Below are positions 24,423-35,965 of a stretch of DNA of 64,000 bases, piece after piece (the stretch's first letter is position 1; the number at the start of each line of letters is the position of its first letter). The stretch comes from Sordaria brevicollis. Its lineage: Eukaryota > Ascomycota > Sordariomycetes > Sordariales > Sordariaceae. Made by a program: the position numbers and the translations under genes. The stretch is from assembly GCA_033439795.1 (NCBI GenBank), contig JAUTDP010000001.1, positions 868,001 to 932,000 of the forward strand. Reading direction: 5' to 3'. The notes below the pieces were generated by a model that saw only the letters and a list, made by a program, of their open reading frames with translations, ran no database searches and had not been told where the DNA came from.

Positions 24423-25452
24423 TTAGACCACATCATCACTAGCCTTCCCCCTCCCAAAAAACTTTGCCAACTTCGGCTTCTTCACCTTATCCCCCCCCGC
24501 CGCATACCCCTTCGCGAACTCAAACGCCTTCTCCTTGAGATTTCCCGGATGATCCATAAACTGATCCAACATGTTTTCGCGTCTCACAAACAGCAAAAGC
24601 GGCATGCACAGCACAAACAAAAACATGAACCCAAACGCCATCCACTGCAACACCTGGATCGTCACGCCCTCTTTCATCAGGATGCTGCTACCTTTAATAT
24701 TGGCGGTGGCGTGCCCCAAAGCGCCAGCGGTCTCCGTGGTGCCGATGCATGCCGCAAACGTAATCCAGACGCCGAGCCAGATGGTGCTGTAGCACCCCCG
24801 ACGAATAAATTGTTGTTTCATGGTTAGGGGCGTGTCGGGCGGCAACTTGGCGAGGGATTTCTTGACGAGTTTGTAGGGGAACATGAACAGCAGTCCAATA
24901 GCGAAGAGGGCGGAGCCGGTGAGGAGGACTTTGCCAAAGATTTGGTCTTGCAGGTCTAGACCGGTCAACACCATGTTTTGCAGCTCGGGGAGGGCGCCTT
25001 GGAAGTTGGAGTTGTTGACGACTTCGGGGAATAGGAGGCCGGTTAGGGTGATGATGTCCTTGGGTTCGTCGGGGTCAAAATGGCCTGCGGCGGAAAGGCA
25101 GGTGCGGGTGTCGCCGTCGTCGCCGCACATGCCGAAGTAGCCGAGGCGGACTTGCATGTCGGCTAGGGTGCCGTTGGAGGAGGATGTGAGGGCGACGACG
25201 TAGAGGGAGGGGATGGTGGGTGCTGAGGAGAGACAGCCGGCGAGGGAGAGGATGAGGAAGAGGATGGTGGGGATGATGAAGGTTAGGGGGGCGAGTTTGA
25301 TGAATTTGAAGAGGGCTGTGTGTAAAGATGTTAGTGGTGGTTCGCGAGTGAGTGAGTGATGGGGGAGGGAAGAAAGACTTACGTCCCGCTTGGGCTTTAA
25401 CCCACCACGTTGCTGCCGATGTGGCAGCTCCGCCGACCCAGCCGAATGCCAT
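24423..25452 (-). CDS. fig1: Fig1-family membrane protein (calcium influx / cell-fusion type)
   Basis: Exon 1 (25383-25452) and exon 2 (24423-25315), joined across a 67-nt intron (GTAAGT...ACACAG), give 320 residues. There are four hydrophobic segments: about 32-51, then three in the C-terminal half (GSALFAIGLLFMFPY, WLGVWITFAACIG, FGFMFLFVLCMPLLLFV). The long extracellular loop after the first helix carries the family signature GYFGMC at 82-87 and a further Cys in TRTCLSA, as in Fig1/claudin-like GxFGxC proteins. In yeast, Fig1 supports low-affinity calcium influx and membrane fusion during mating; in filamentous fungi relatives affect hyphal growth and sexual development. The cytosolic tail is basic (KVKKPKLAKFFGRGK). 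The spliced start gives a short cytosolic N terminus; the unspliced upstream frame has no ATG of its own. Assignment rests on topology and signature. Confidence 0.82.
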
Positions 25453-28400
25453 CTTGTCGGTGTTTGACGTGGTTGAGAATAGGAAGATGGTTTTCGTAGA
25501 GGATTATGTGAATTTGGTGAGGCGTTGCCCGAAAAGTCAGGGGCAGTTATCGAGGAATTCGTGTTTTTCAGATCGTGAGAACGAGTAAGGAAAGACGACA
25601 ACGAGGATGTTGACCAGCAACACTTGGATTATCCGTTTAAAAGAGAAAGTCGAAGAGAGTTGAACCCAGAACTCCTTTGGAAAATGCTGAAGGAGGAAGA
25701 TGGACCAGAGAGAGCGCTAAAGAAATAGGAAAACCCAAACACAAAAGAAAGGGAAAGGAAAAGGAAACTGTGAAGACTCAACCAACAGAAAATGCGTTGG
25801 CAGTTGTTTTGTGAAGTGGCATGAGACAATGAGAAGAGGAAGCGTCTGATATATACAATACCCTTTCTCTTCCCGTGGTCATCCCGTGGTCATGGGTCTG
25901 GTCTGGGGACGGGAAGGGTTATGCGCCATTGTGGGCCGCGCCAACACCCTGTTACTGTTCACCCGGTTCGTCTGGACATGTTCTGAGCCGTGAATAGCTA
26001 CTGTTATGCAATTTGGAATTCTTGGGTCATGGTCTGGACAACACATCAACGGCTATCAGGGTGTCAAGGTGAGTGAGCTGGGGAGGGAAACACGGGATGC
26101 GAATCATCCACGCGCCTCACCCATTGGCGGCAGTGAACACGATCGCCTTGTAAGGACTCTACCGCGTGAGAGAACATGGAGATTGTCAAACTGATTCGAC
26201 AAGGCTTCCTACATGGAGGTGTTTGAAGAAGCGCGTGGTGAAGCTGGAGTCAGTGGTTGTCGTTCGTCGGTTGTTTCTCTGCCTTTGTTTCCGCCAGCGA
26301 TTCGACCAGACAAGCGCAGAGCCAAAACGATGCCCCACTTAAATCCCGGTCCAGCGCTTGAAGTGGACAAGCGGGTAGAGTGGACCCTTACATAAAGTAT
26401 CTGATTGGTCAGACTGCTTCATCTCATCCTCAAGCGGAAATCCGTGAAACAGAGTCAAAAATAGACCCCTGCCATTGTCCACTGTTAGCGCGCGGAGGAT
26501 CTTCCCCAGACCCCCAAACCCCCCATGGCTTCCCGCTCTCGTCCCAACTTTGAAGAATCAACGACGACCAGTCAATGACTTTACATTGTCAATGTCGAAA
26601 CACTCAACATTCATGGTTCATCGACTTGTTCAATTTCGATAAAATGACCAGTCTCGCCCATCGACAGACGCGCCGTCTCGATTGCTCTCTCTTTGTGTAC
26701 CGCCAGTATCTCGCCCGTCACTCGTGTCTTTGACAGCTGCCAACAGATATTAAACAGAACCAACGCAACCGCCAACGGACGTACGCAGTACGCGCTGATG
26801 GGTTCTCCATTGTCTCGAAAATCGGCACGGTTGAGCAAGACATCAAAGCCTTGTCCCAGGCGCGCACAGCAGTTTGCTCAAGATCATATTGCCATTGGCA
26901 ACTTCAAGCGATAGCTTATGACGCTGCTCACAATGCTCACGGTGCTCACGATGCTCACGATGCTCTGTTGAAATATCCAGAGCCGAGTGACAGACGGCTG
27001 CGAGGGAGAGGCACCCCGGTTATATGGAGATGCCGGCCGGGTCATCTACATGGTTACATACCATATGCCTACGCCGCATCTCAACATCACGCACCCTTGA
27101 GCCTCATCCCAAAATATCTGTTCAGTATCGATTACATAACTTGGCACGTCACGTTACCCGTCACTTCTCGATATGAAGTGGCCAGTTCCGAACCGAGTCG
27201 CCGTATTCCCTTCGGCTTCAGCGTCGCCAATGTCAGTCGGACCTTGGAAGGCTAGCTTCGGGAGGCACATTCTCAGCCCTATCAGGGACCTACCTCTAGC
27301 GAAGGCGCAGGGAAGAAGTAAAGAATCCGCTTGGCCAGAAGCCCATTGTGCCCGGAGCTTACCCCGACCCTAGTCCTCGAATTCCGTGCAATGAGCGCCC
27401 AGAGATCCAGGAGGGTATAGCTGTTGTGTGACGTTGAACTCGTGAGGGGGGGGGGGGGGAAACAAAGTCGGATGTCTTCACGATACTACCAATCCCACGA
27501 TATTGTAAAGTGGCTGGAATCGCATGATGGCGTCCCGGGTCTGGAAGGGACGGTTAGTCATTCGGGGTAGTGCAACGATATGCCCCAAAGAAAAACAGAC
27601 GGAAATGCTCGACTCCAAATGTCCCAGAGGCATCAAACGCATTATAAACAAGAAAATAAAAGGTCTCGAGATATTGGTTTTGGTCTCACGTCACAGGTAA
27701 AGTCAACAATGTCCTACCCCCACATCGGAACCAGGGGCTGGTGGCTGTCAAGAGTTTATTGACCGTGGTCTAGAACGTCTCCCCATCATCTTTTGATTAT
27801 CATCAAAGGGACCAAGACGCTGAGACATACAACAAGGCAGGCTGAGGAAGAACCCCATGGTGCCACGATCCACCAGTTCGGTTGTGCGCTTGATGATTGC
27901 GGGCTGCGCCGTGGACCTTTGCTGTGATACGATCAAGAGCTTCAGCATCAGGTGAGTCTAAGCCGACGGTCGGAGCTCTTCTCTGCTGGCCATCTCGTAC
28001 CCATATGCAACCCGTCGGAATAAGGTCTAAAAGAGCAAAGCACTGCGACCTTGGGAGTTCTCTTTTCACCGCAACTTGGCTAGGCCTCAACGCACTTTAT
28101 GACTGCTAACCGAACGTTTTCTCGAAGGATATGTCATCAAATCTTTCCATCAAATGTCGGGACGGCTGGAAGATTCAGTGCTTACTGCTTGGCTCACATG
28201 CATGGCTGCGGCGCGCGCGGTCAACCCGCCCGTGCGGTGTCGGGTATCGTCACCTCACCCCAATTGCAACGTTATCGAGAAACTGGAGACGCCATTTCTT
28301 TTTGCTGGAACTTCATGGCTTTCAAAGTCTTCATTTTGGCCATCAAAATCAGGTCATCTCAGCCGAGGAGAACTACTCAATGTCTTGATATCAGTCTGTC

Positions 28401-29406
28401 TCATAACGGTTCGATGCTCAGGAGATGCGCTCATCAAGCACTATCCTTTCCCCAGGATCATCGCGGTTTACTAACGGAAGCTATAGCTATCGGACGCTTT
28501 CAACTCCCAAATCAACAACGCACACTGATGTAACGTAAACTGCCGGGCCCTCCAATCCGACATGCCGCGAAGATCTTGTCAGGTCCCCTATGGATTGATG
28601 GCCAGGTGTAACATCAGGACTGAACTCCGCCGACCAATCAGAAACACGTCTTCAAGCTGAACCGATGAGCTGCTGAAGGGGTCAACAGCTTCACGAGAGC
28701 TTCGGGAAGAGGGGCACAGCCCCGAGCCACATGGTCTCAAGCGAATCATGGTCCATCCCAGACGACGTTTTTGTCCCGCCGTGCAGCCAGGCTGGATGCA
28801 CTGCACAGCCCTATACAACATGGCTAACATCTGAAGCTATCGTGACTGACAAAAGACTGATAGCGGGTACAGAGCTGGTCTTCTTTGGGGAACCGTCATG
28901 AACACAAGCGGCCACGGAGACGGCACATTGTGGCTTTCAACATGCGGTTCTAAGTCAGTGACTTGATGAATCGGTTGCAACCTCTCGTCTGCCCAAAGCT
29001 ACTCGAGTGTCACGTCATTCGGCGAGCAACTCTCTCTAAATGCCATTTCTCGGGCCAAGATACGCCCTTTCTGTAGCAGACGATGGCAGTGCACAGAGTG
29101 TCACAGCATTGGAGCTTCCTTCCTTGAAGCTTCCTTACACGTTGAAACAAGCGGTATGCGGAGATCTGGGGAATGTTGTCTATGGTGTATCATCCGAGTC
29201 TTCGCGGAGCTCGGGCCGTCGAGGTTCTCACGATGATATAACCATAGCCTTGGTTCCCCTTTTTGTCATCCGGGAAGATCTTCATCTCTGTTCTTCACTT
29301 TGCCGAGCTCGGAGAGTACCAAAAGATGCTATCCTCACCAAGGTCTTTGAGTTACAACACCAAAACACCAAAAGCTTCCTCGCCCAAGCAGCGTGGAACC
29401 ACCACA
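25453..29406. other. Long divergent intergenic region (about 4 kb)
   Basis: Between the Fig1-family gene and a zinc-cluster gene. It contains a 9-bp tandem repeat at 26926-26965, a run of 14 G at 27446-27459, and no frame with codon bias or a recognisable domain. The last 150 bp before 29407 include an in-frame upstream extension of the zinc-cluster gene with an ATG at 29326 that I do not favour as start. Confidence 0.45.
26926..26965. repeat. Imperfect 9-bp tandem repeat
   Basis: Units of GCTCACRRT occur four times in a row followed by a partial unit; non-coding. Confidence 0.75.
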
Positions 29407-32136
29407 ATGGCTCTCACATTCAGCCACCTCACTGCCGCAACCTTCGAGAAAGATGTCGGACGCGGAAGGAAACGACCACGCGTCAGAGAAGCCGTATCAT
29501 GCGAACAATGCCGAACTCGCAAGATTCGTTGCGATCGAGAAACACCATGCAAGCCATGCAAGGACCGCGGCCATCCATCAAGCTGTGTTTACAGCAGTCA
29601 CAAGGATCGACATCAGAATCCGACCTCCAGTCCTCGTTCTAAGGCAAAGACGACAGGGAAGTCTTCGATGAAAACCCCACCTCAGACGCCCTCCATTGAG
29701 GTCGTCCCTCCAATCCAAATACATACTCCTCCCGAGAGCTGCTCCTCCTCCATCCGGGAAACACCAGAGCCAATGCTCAGCATCGACCGCGCACTCTCAC
29801 CCTTCTCGCGCCAACCATCACCACTTCCCAGTCCACGAAGCCCACGCTTCCAAACCTCGGCTTGCAAAACCCGCATGATCGGTCTCAGCCACTGGATGGC
29901 TCCTTGCAACGAAATCGACGTCGTTCGCGCCATGCTCGACCACTCGGAGCCATTCAACCCATGCCGCAAAGCCTTTCACGAGCTCAAGAGTATGCTGCGT
30001 CTGCACAATTCTCTTCCGCCCACTTTACCTCCTCAAATTACAACCGACACCGACCTCAAATTGTTGCTACCAGACCGAGCAACCTGCGACCGTTGGCTCG
30101 CCCAATACAATGCCACCTACGGCCGGTTATACTCCATCCTCGATCCCAAGTCTCTCACAACCGATGTCGACAGGATTTACTCCGGTCAACTCTCCCACCC
30201 AGTCCACGTCTCCAAGATCTTACTAGCCATGAGCATCGCCATGCAACTTTCTGCGTCTGACCGCCTTTACGGTCGGAGCCTAGCCCACCAAGTCTCCCTA
30301 CTCCTCCACTCTTCGTCTCAGTTCCAAAAACCCTGCATCGGCGTCGTTCAAGTCCACCTGCTCCTGATCCTCCTCAAAACCATTTCCGCTTCAGATACCG
30401 ATAAGATCTACGACCTTATGGGCCTCCACGGGATCACGACGCAGATAGTACTCAACATGGGCCTTCATCGTGACCCAGCACTATTTGCGGATGTGGGAGA
30501 GTACCACGCCGAACTAAGAAAAAGACTATGGTGGTGCTTCATGAGGCTGAACCTAGAGTATTGCATCAGGAGCGGGACGCAGTTCACCCTCCGTCTTGAA
30601 GAAGGGGACTGTCCTCTTCCCACCACCGCCGGTCTGCGAGCGCCTGACGCCAGCTCAGCGATGAGCAAGGTGCTAAGTTGTGAACCGGATCAACAAGCCA
30701 GAGCGGACCTAGAGTTTGGCATCGCTGCTGCGAAACTGGCAAAAGTGATTGGACCGATGCAGCAGGCTCTTTACTCCTCTAGACCTGACACCGATTCGGA
30801 CCCAAGTCAGATGCAGACTGAGCTCAAGGCGGCATATGAGGTTATTATCTCCTCCTGCCCTTCCTCCTTTATGTTGCACCCCGGCTCCAGCTCCAGCTCC
30901 AGCTCCAGCTCCCAGGCATCGCACATGGACCCAATCCAGTCACTTCAGCAGTCGATGCTGAGCATAACCTTCCACTCCTTTTCACTGGTTATCTCCCTAG
31001 CCTCCACCTTATCTTCCCCTCCCCATCCCTCCCAGCGCCCGGCGCTGAAGGAAATCTGGGATTGTGCGACGAGTGTGTTCCATGAGTTTCAATCCCTCTG
31101 CCAACTTCCTCCCTCTGGTCCGTCCTACCCAAGCAATGAGACGATAACCACCATGGCCTGCCATTTACTATGGACCGACGCCTGCCGGGCGGTGCTATCA
31201 GCGTGCTGGACCGTTACCAGGTTACGGGAACTTGACGCATCGTCAAGATCGCATGGGAGAAGTACGCACCCGCAACGAACCTCAACGCCAACGGTGTACG
31301 TCTTCCAGACGATACTAGCGGAGGCGTTGACCTTTTTATCAGGGATGTGGAAGGGCAAGTTCCATTTGGGAACAGTCGCTGTCAAGACCAGCGTTATACT
31401 CGCTGTCACGCTGAATGTGACGCTTAACAATAGTTTGGATGGGCAGAGGCTGATGGATGTTGGTGTCGTGACAGCTGAGAACCTGGTTGCTGAGTTTCGT
31501 CAAGCTCTTGGTTCGTTGCAGCGAGAAGAGCAGCAGCAGACTACCACCACCTCTACCCAGGGGCAGTCAATCCCCCCAATCCCCCCAACCCGAAGCAGAC
31601 CCCACAAAACGACCATCCCAGACCTAACCCCCCAACCTCTCATCATACCTTTGGCATACTCCCCCATCTCCGTCTCCGCCACCCTCTCCAGTCCAGACCT
31701 AGATCTGGACCTAGATCTGGATCTAGATCTCGACACCCAGTCCGTAGCAAGTCTCTACGGCTCCTGGACAGCTCCCACCCCTTCCAACACCTTGCTCGTG
31801 CCACCCACAAGCTCGGGAGCGAGTTCGTTGGTTGGCACCCCATCACTTACGACGCATGAGTATTTTGATTTGGACTTTTCTGGGGCTGGTGCACATGCTG
31901 AGCAGGGTGGGTTTGGGTTGGGGTTGGCGCGGGAGGGTTTGGGGGTGGGGATGGAAATGGAGATGGAAAGTTCGGGTTATGGGTATCAGGTCCAGGTTGG
32001 CCAGGTTGGTCGGGTTGATGGTACGGGTATGCAGCAGCTACAGGTGCAGAGCCAGCTCAGCCGGGAGGGGTTGGTGTATGGGTTGAATCCGTATGAGGGG
32101 ATGGGGGGGATGAATGGGATGAGTTTGTGGCAGTGA
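29407..32136 (+). CDS. Zn(II)2Cys6 transcription factor
   Basis: A single open frame; from the ATG at 29407 (context CACAATGG) it encodes 909 residues. The frame extends upstream without a stop, with another ATG at 29326, but the chosen start places the zinc cluster at the usual N-terminal position. The cluster is at residues 32-60 (C-x2-C-x6-C-x5-C-x2-C-x8-C) with a basic stretch before it (GRGRKRPRVREAVS). A Pro/Ser-rich linker leads to the fungal-specific factor domain, which includes HAELRKRLWWCFMRLN near residue 365. Low-complexity tracts occur: a Ser run from GCTCCA repeats at about 30886-30914 and an Asp-Leu repeat at about 31697-31732. The C terminus is Gly/Met-rich. It is a nuclear regulator with unknown targets. 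No intron is needed, in contrast to the four-exon factor at 17.1 kb. Confidence 0.85.
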   Translation: MALTFSHLTAATFEKDVGRGRKRPRVREAVSCEQCRTRKIRCDRETPCKPCKDRGHPSSCVYSSHKDRHQNPTSSPRSKAKTTGKSSMKTPPQTPSIEVVPPIQIHTPPESCSSSIRETPEPMLSIDRALSPFSRQPSPLPSPRSPRFQTSACKTRMIGLSHWMAPCNEIDVVRAMLDHSEPFNPCRKAFHELKSMLRLHNSLPPTLPPQITTDTDLKLLLPDRATCDRWLAQYNATYGRLYSILDPKSLTTDVDRIYSGQLSHPVHVSKILLAMSIAMQLSASDRLYGRSLAHQVSLLLHSSSQFQKPCIGVVQVHLLLILLKTISASDTDKIYDLMGLHGITTQIVLNMGLHRDPALFADVGEYHAELRKRLWWCFMRLNLEYCIRSGTQFTLRLEEGDCPLPTTAGLRAPDASSAMSKVLSCEPDQQARADLEFGIAAAKLAKVIGPMQQALYSSRPDTDSDPSQMQTELKAAYEVIISSCPSSFMLHPGSSSSSSSSSQASHMDPIQSLQQSMLSITFHSFSLVISLASTLSSPPHPSQRPALKEIWDCATSVFHEFQSLCQLPPSGPSYPSNETITTMACHLLWTDACRAVLSACWTVTRLRELDASSRSHGRSTHPQRTSTPTVYVFQTILAEALTFLSGMWKGKFHLGTVAVKTSVILAVTLNVTLNNSLDGQRLMDVGVVTAENLVAEFRQALGSLQREEQQQTTTTSTQGQSIPPIPPTRSRPHKTTIPDLTPQPLIIPLAYSPISVSATLSSPDLDLDLDLDLDLDTQSVASLYGSWTAPTPSNTLLVPPTSSGASSLVGTPSLTTHEYFDLDFSGAGAHAEQGGFGLGLAREGLGVGMEMEMESSGYGYQVQVGQVGRVDGTGMQQLQVQSQLSREGLVYGLNPYEGMGGMNGMSLWQ

Positions 32137-33114
32137 GAGGGCAGGGCATTAGTCTCCCTGTTGAGAAGGTCTTAAGAGGAAAGGAGAGGAGAATGAAAGA
32201 GGGAGGGTTTTATGGTTGAATTTGTAAGATTTTGGTTGTTGTTTGGTTTGAGTTTATAGCCAGGAGTTATCAGACAATGGAGAGGAAAGGAAGGAGAGGA
32301 TGGAAGGAGTTAAAAAACGTTTATATACCAACCAGTCTAGCAGAAAGCAAGAGACAGACAGAATGATAAATGTCTACCATTCAAGCCACCACACGCAATA
32401 CGCTGAATGCTCTTTTTCTCCCGACCTTCCTTTTGTGATCCTACCTCTATAGTCTATACAGCATCAGCACTAGCACAACGATCCAAAAGGCTGTATGAGA
32501 GGTGTTCTCTCCGTACCTTTTGAGCTGAGATAAATATTATTGATGAATAGGGTATGGAACGTACCTGTGAGCATCTAGATGACAAAATATTGGGGTTGAG
32601 CATTCAGACAGCCACATCGTGCTTACATACAGATCATGGCGAGCTGGAACCACTCCATACACGGAGCGGCATGCAAGTCCATCATCGTAAGCCGGGTAGC
32701 ACCAATTACCTTGATTGGAATACAAGCAACCCGTATCACGAACCTCATTGGATGTCATTGGACGGAATCGCTCCAGTCAGCTTGTACTTGGCTACGCCAG
32801 CTAAGCATGACGAGCCGACAGAGCGGGTAAACAGGTACCTGTGACGTTTGTTTCAGGTTTCCTGCCCAACATCATCCCGGGTCTGGAAGTCTGGAACTAA
32901 AACAAAACATGGGTCGTTCCAACTTCATTCACTTCCAAATTCAACGTCTTCTCCATTCTCACTACCACTCACTCACTTTAAACATCACCACCACTCAATC
33001 AATTGATAGAATCAAGCTCTTCTTCACCTCGCTCACCCTTAGGAATCACGCTCGCCAGCGACGGGCACCACCACGGAAGATCCAGGAGCACCGAGACCGA
33101 AGAACAGCGCCACC
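32137..33114. other. Intergenic region before the heme-thiolate peroxidase gene
   Basis: 3' flank of the zinc-cluster gene and promoter plus leader of the peroxidase gene. Short frames only; nothing else is recognised. Confidence 0.5.
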
Positions 33115-34672
33115 ATGTCCTCCTCAAACATAACCTCCTCCGCCCTCGGCATAAAAGTCATGTCCTTCCTCACCTCCATCATCGCCGGCGGGATAGAAGC
33201 CTACGCCAAACTCACCGGGCAAAGCGAAGATAAAGAGGATCACACGTGGCAGAAGCCAGGACCCGGCGACCGTATGTCTCCTCACCTCTCCAGCTTCCCT
33301 TCCCTCATTCCATCACCACTATCACTTCATCGTCCTCAACACCGTTCGTTCCCTCCAGTCCTCCATATACATCGCCCCCTCTCGTTCTTACCTACCTTCA
33401 CCTATGCGGTTTTCCAGCTCAAGGACAAAACCATGAGGAAAGATGAATGACTGAACTGACAAGAACGAAAAAGGCCGCTCCCCCTGCCCAATGCTAAACG
33501 CCCTCGCAAACCACTCCTACCTCCCGCACGACGGGAAGGATATCACCCTCGCCGCCCTCATGCAGGGACTGAAAAGGGGTATCAACCTATCCCCCGACGC
33601 TTCGTTGATAGTAGGTCTCAAAGCGCTGCAAGCGTCTACCACTGGGTCGTGGGTTAGTTTTCATCTGGATGATTTGAATAAACACGGCGGTACGTTCTTT
33701 CCTTCTTTTCCTTGAGTTTGTTGCAATGGTAGTGATGTCGGTGTCGGTACTTTCAGGTTGTGCTGGTCCCGCTACTGTTATTGTACCTACCGGTAGAGGT
33801 ATTGTGGCAGCTTAGAAGTAGGCAGACCAGGCAGGGCAGTCAGTCCCATGACAGATTTGACTCCTCCATCTCAAAGTCAAGTCCCGTCAGGTTGGAAAAG
33901 ACTGCCCCTGGCTATTTCTCTTGGACGGCAACGGCGGATATCTTCAGACCCAGCAGACAGAGCGGGCGCAGCGAGCAGGGAGTAGCGAGCAGCGAGCAGG
34001 AGCTAATATTTCCCAGTCATCGAACACGACGGCTCCCTCTCCCGCGCCGACCTCTCCCTCCCTCCCCACCACGATAACAGCACCTTTAACCCTGAGATCT
34101 GGGCCACGACGCTTTCTGTTCTCGGTGATGAGGAGCGGATATCGATCGAACAAGCAGCCCAAATGCGCAACTACCGAATCCAACAGGGCCCGATCATGAA
34201 TCCGCACGGGTTCAAGATGAGTAGCGAGGATTTGCGGTTTAGTGCTATTGAGACGGCGTTGTACTTGAGGGTTTTTGGGAGGGGGCCCACGGAGGGGGGG
34301 CGAGGACGGGGTGGGTTAGGGTTTTGTTTGGTGAGTCCTTATTTCTTTTTCTTCTTCTTCTTCAGGGCTGGATGTGAGGATATCATGGATGGGATGGAAA
34401 GGAAGAGAAGAAGATATGACGGGATAAGGGTTGATGGAAGATGGGGATGTGGACAGGAGGAGCTTTGGGGTGGTGATGCGGGAAGAGGGATCGTGGATCG
34501 TGGATTGGTTCGGACCGGTATACCACTAGTGAGGACAGCGCTAACAATTATCACAGAGGAAGAACGACTCCCAATCGAAGAGGGCTTCAAGCGCTCCGAC
34601 AAACCATTGACTATCGCCGAGATCTTGGAGTTGCAGAGGAAGGTTGAGGCTGTCGGTGCTGTTCCATCTTGA
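33115..34672 (+). CDS. Heme-thiolate peroxidase (chloroperoxidase / short unspecific-peroxygenase family)
   Basis: These enzymes use H2O2 and a cysteine-ligated heme to oxygenate or halogenate organic substrates. Exons 33115-33271, 33474-33689 and 34017-34330 are well supported; the last exon, about 34559-34672, has an uncertain 5' boundary (a GCTAAC branch site favours an acceptor at 34556, but frame favours 34558). The model gives about 266 residues, the short-family length. The heme-ligand motif RSPCPMLNALANHSYLPHDG is complete (Cys57), as is EHDGSLSR (127-134), the metal-binding and acid/base region typical of short members. The C-terminal ERLPIEEGFKR block matches the family. The N terminus (MSSSNITSSALGIKVMSFLTSIIAGG) is mildly hydrophobic but not a clear signal peptide, so location is open. 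Introns of 202 and 327 nt are long for this genome. Confidence 0.82.
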
Positions 34673-34947
34673 ATATCAGGTGTTTGGCGTTTTGGTGGTG
34701 ACGAGTCCGGGCGAAGCTGTCGGGCGCTGAAAGTTTTGGCGCTGTTTGTGCGCAGGAAAGATGGACTCATGAAAGACATCGCGATTGGAGCCAAGGCTTT
34801 ATGAGACCGATACAGTGAGGGATATGAATGGCATGAATGAACGACTTTGATGAAGGGGGAATTTGGCAAAAAAAAGAAAAATGCAACCACCAATCGAAAA
34901 AAAGAAGAGCAGGTTAAGGACGAAAAAAAATCAAAAAGATATTGAGA
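34673..34947. other. Short spacer with A-rich tracts
   Basis: A-rich runs at about 34869-34880 and 34923-34938 lie beside the tRNA-Glu gene; on the minus strand they form T-runs that can end pol III transcription. Confidence 0.5.
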
Positions 34948-35039
34948 CTCGGATACCGGGAGTCGAACCCGGGGCTGTTGAGAGAGCAGTCACTCCTTAG
35001 AAGTGAGAGTCAACGATGTTACCGCTACACCATACCCGA
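34948..35039 (-). tRNA. tRNA-Glu (CTC) with an intron of about 20 nt
   Basis: On the minus strand TCGGGTA pairs with TATCCGA to form the acceptor stem. The D arm contains TGGTGTAGCGGTAACA. The anticodon stem GTTGA pairs with TCAAC, with loop start CTCTCA giving anticodon CTC; about 20 extra nucleotides after position 37 form the intron. The T arm is CCGGGTTCGACTCCCGG. T-runs follow directly downstream. Exact intron ends are ambiguous by one or two bases. Confidence 0.88.
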
Positions 35040-35470
35040 TTGAACTGGTATGGTCCGATGTTGTTGACGGTGGGTCGGAACTTAGCCATTATGTAATGCA
35101 CTCCATTATCGGGGACTCAAGGGGATAATGTCCCCTTTTTTCTCACATAGAAGGTTAAGATTCAAGACTAGTATCAGAGCAGTCAGTCACTTGCCAAAAG
35201 AATGTATTTCGGATGAGAAAAGTTTAATTGGAAATAAGGGCGTTTGCCAGAGACCTGCCCAACTCACGAGTATGTATCTACGACATACGTGTACCTTGTA
35301 AGCCAAAAACAGCACCAAAACATCGGGAGGCGGGAGCCAGTCAGTCAATGACCGCCACCCCACAAAACAGCAAGCTTACTTACCGTCACGCCCTGTCCCT
35401 TGGACTCAGTACCTTCTTACAACCGTCTCCCAGGGCGTATCCTACGACTACTCACCTTGCACCGGGAAGA
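35040..35470. other. Intergenic region
   Basis: Upstream flank of tRNA-Glu and 3' flank of the Cys-rich protein gene. No gene is recognised. Confidence 0.5.
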
Positions 35471-35965
35471 TCAAAACCTCATCCCCCCAAATACCCTCCT
35501 CAAAACCTCCACCTCCCCCACCGCCCCCGGGCTACCCTCAATCCTCAACCTCTCCATCTCCCTCACCAACCTCCCCTCCTCCCGTTCCATCTCCTCCAAC
35601 CTCTCTCGCTCCCTCCTCCCCCTCCCCCTCTGCAACTCTCTCACCGCCCACCCCTCCATCTCCTCCCCGTTCTCAAACCTCTCCCTTTCACACCGTCTAA
35701 CACAAACAGGACACATACTCTCCCCCTGGTGGATATACACCGATGTCTGGCCATCGTTGCGCAGGCCGTACGTGTTGTAAGGACAATCACCGCAGTCGAC
35801 GCGGGGAGAGTGCCGGCCGCAGCAGGTGGCGGTCTGGAAATCAAAGTAGTAGGACCAGGCGGGGACGAGACCGGAGGTGGGGGAGATGAAGCGGTAGGTT
35901 GGGCAGCGGGGGTCGTGGGAGAGGGAGGAGGGGCAGAAGAGGGAGATTATGCGGCCTTGGCACAT
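35471..35965 (-). CDS. Small Cys-rich protein with C-terminal coiled coil, unknown function
   Basis: A single-exon frame of 164 residues starting at an ATG (MCQGRIISLF). I do not recognise a named family. The N-terminal about 95 residues hold ten cysteines (2, 11, 21, 48, 49, 58, 61, 85, 88, 92), including CGDC and CPVC-x3-C, which suggests zinc binding. From about residue 93 the chain is charged, Arg/Glu-rich and helical (REREKL-like heptads), a likely coiled coil. There is no signal peptide, so the cysteines are probably reduced and metal-binding in the cytosol or nucleus rather than disulfide-bonded. Similar short Met-Cys-x-Gly proteins are common as hypothetical proteins in Sordariomycetes, from memory. 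The amino-acid pattern and absence of stops on a C/T-rich strand support coding, but the antisense frames are also open, so some doubt remains. Confidence 0.6.
   Translation of the reverse strand: MCQGRIISLFCPSSLSHDPRCPTYRFISPTSGLVPAWSYYFDFQTATCCGRHSPRVDCGDCPYNTYGLRNDGQTSVYIHQGESMCPVCVRRCERERFENGEEMEGWAVRELQRGRGRRERERLEEMEREEGRLVREMERLRIEGSPGAVGEVEVLRRVFGGMRF

Noticed and set aside
29263..29406. Upstream extension of the second zinc-cluster gene
   Set aside because: The frame is open to a TTG at 29263 with an ATG at 29326, but the ATG at 29407 has the better context and places the zinc cluster normally.
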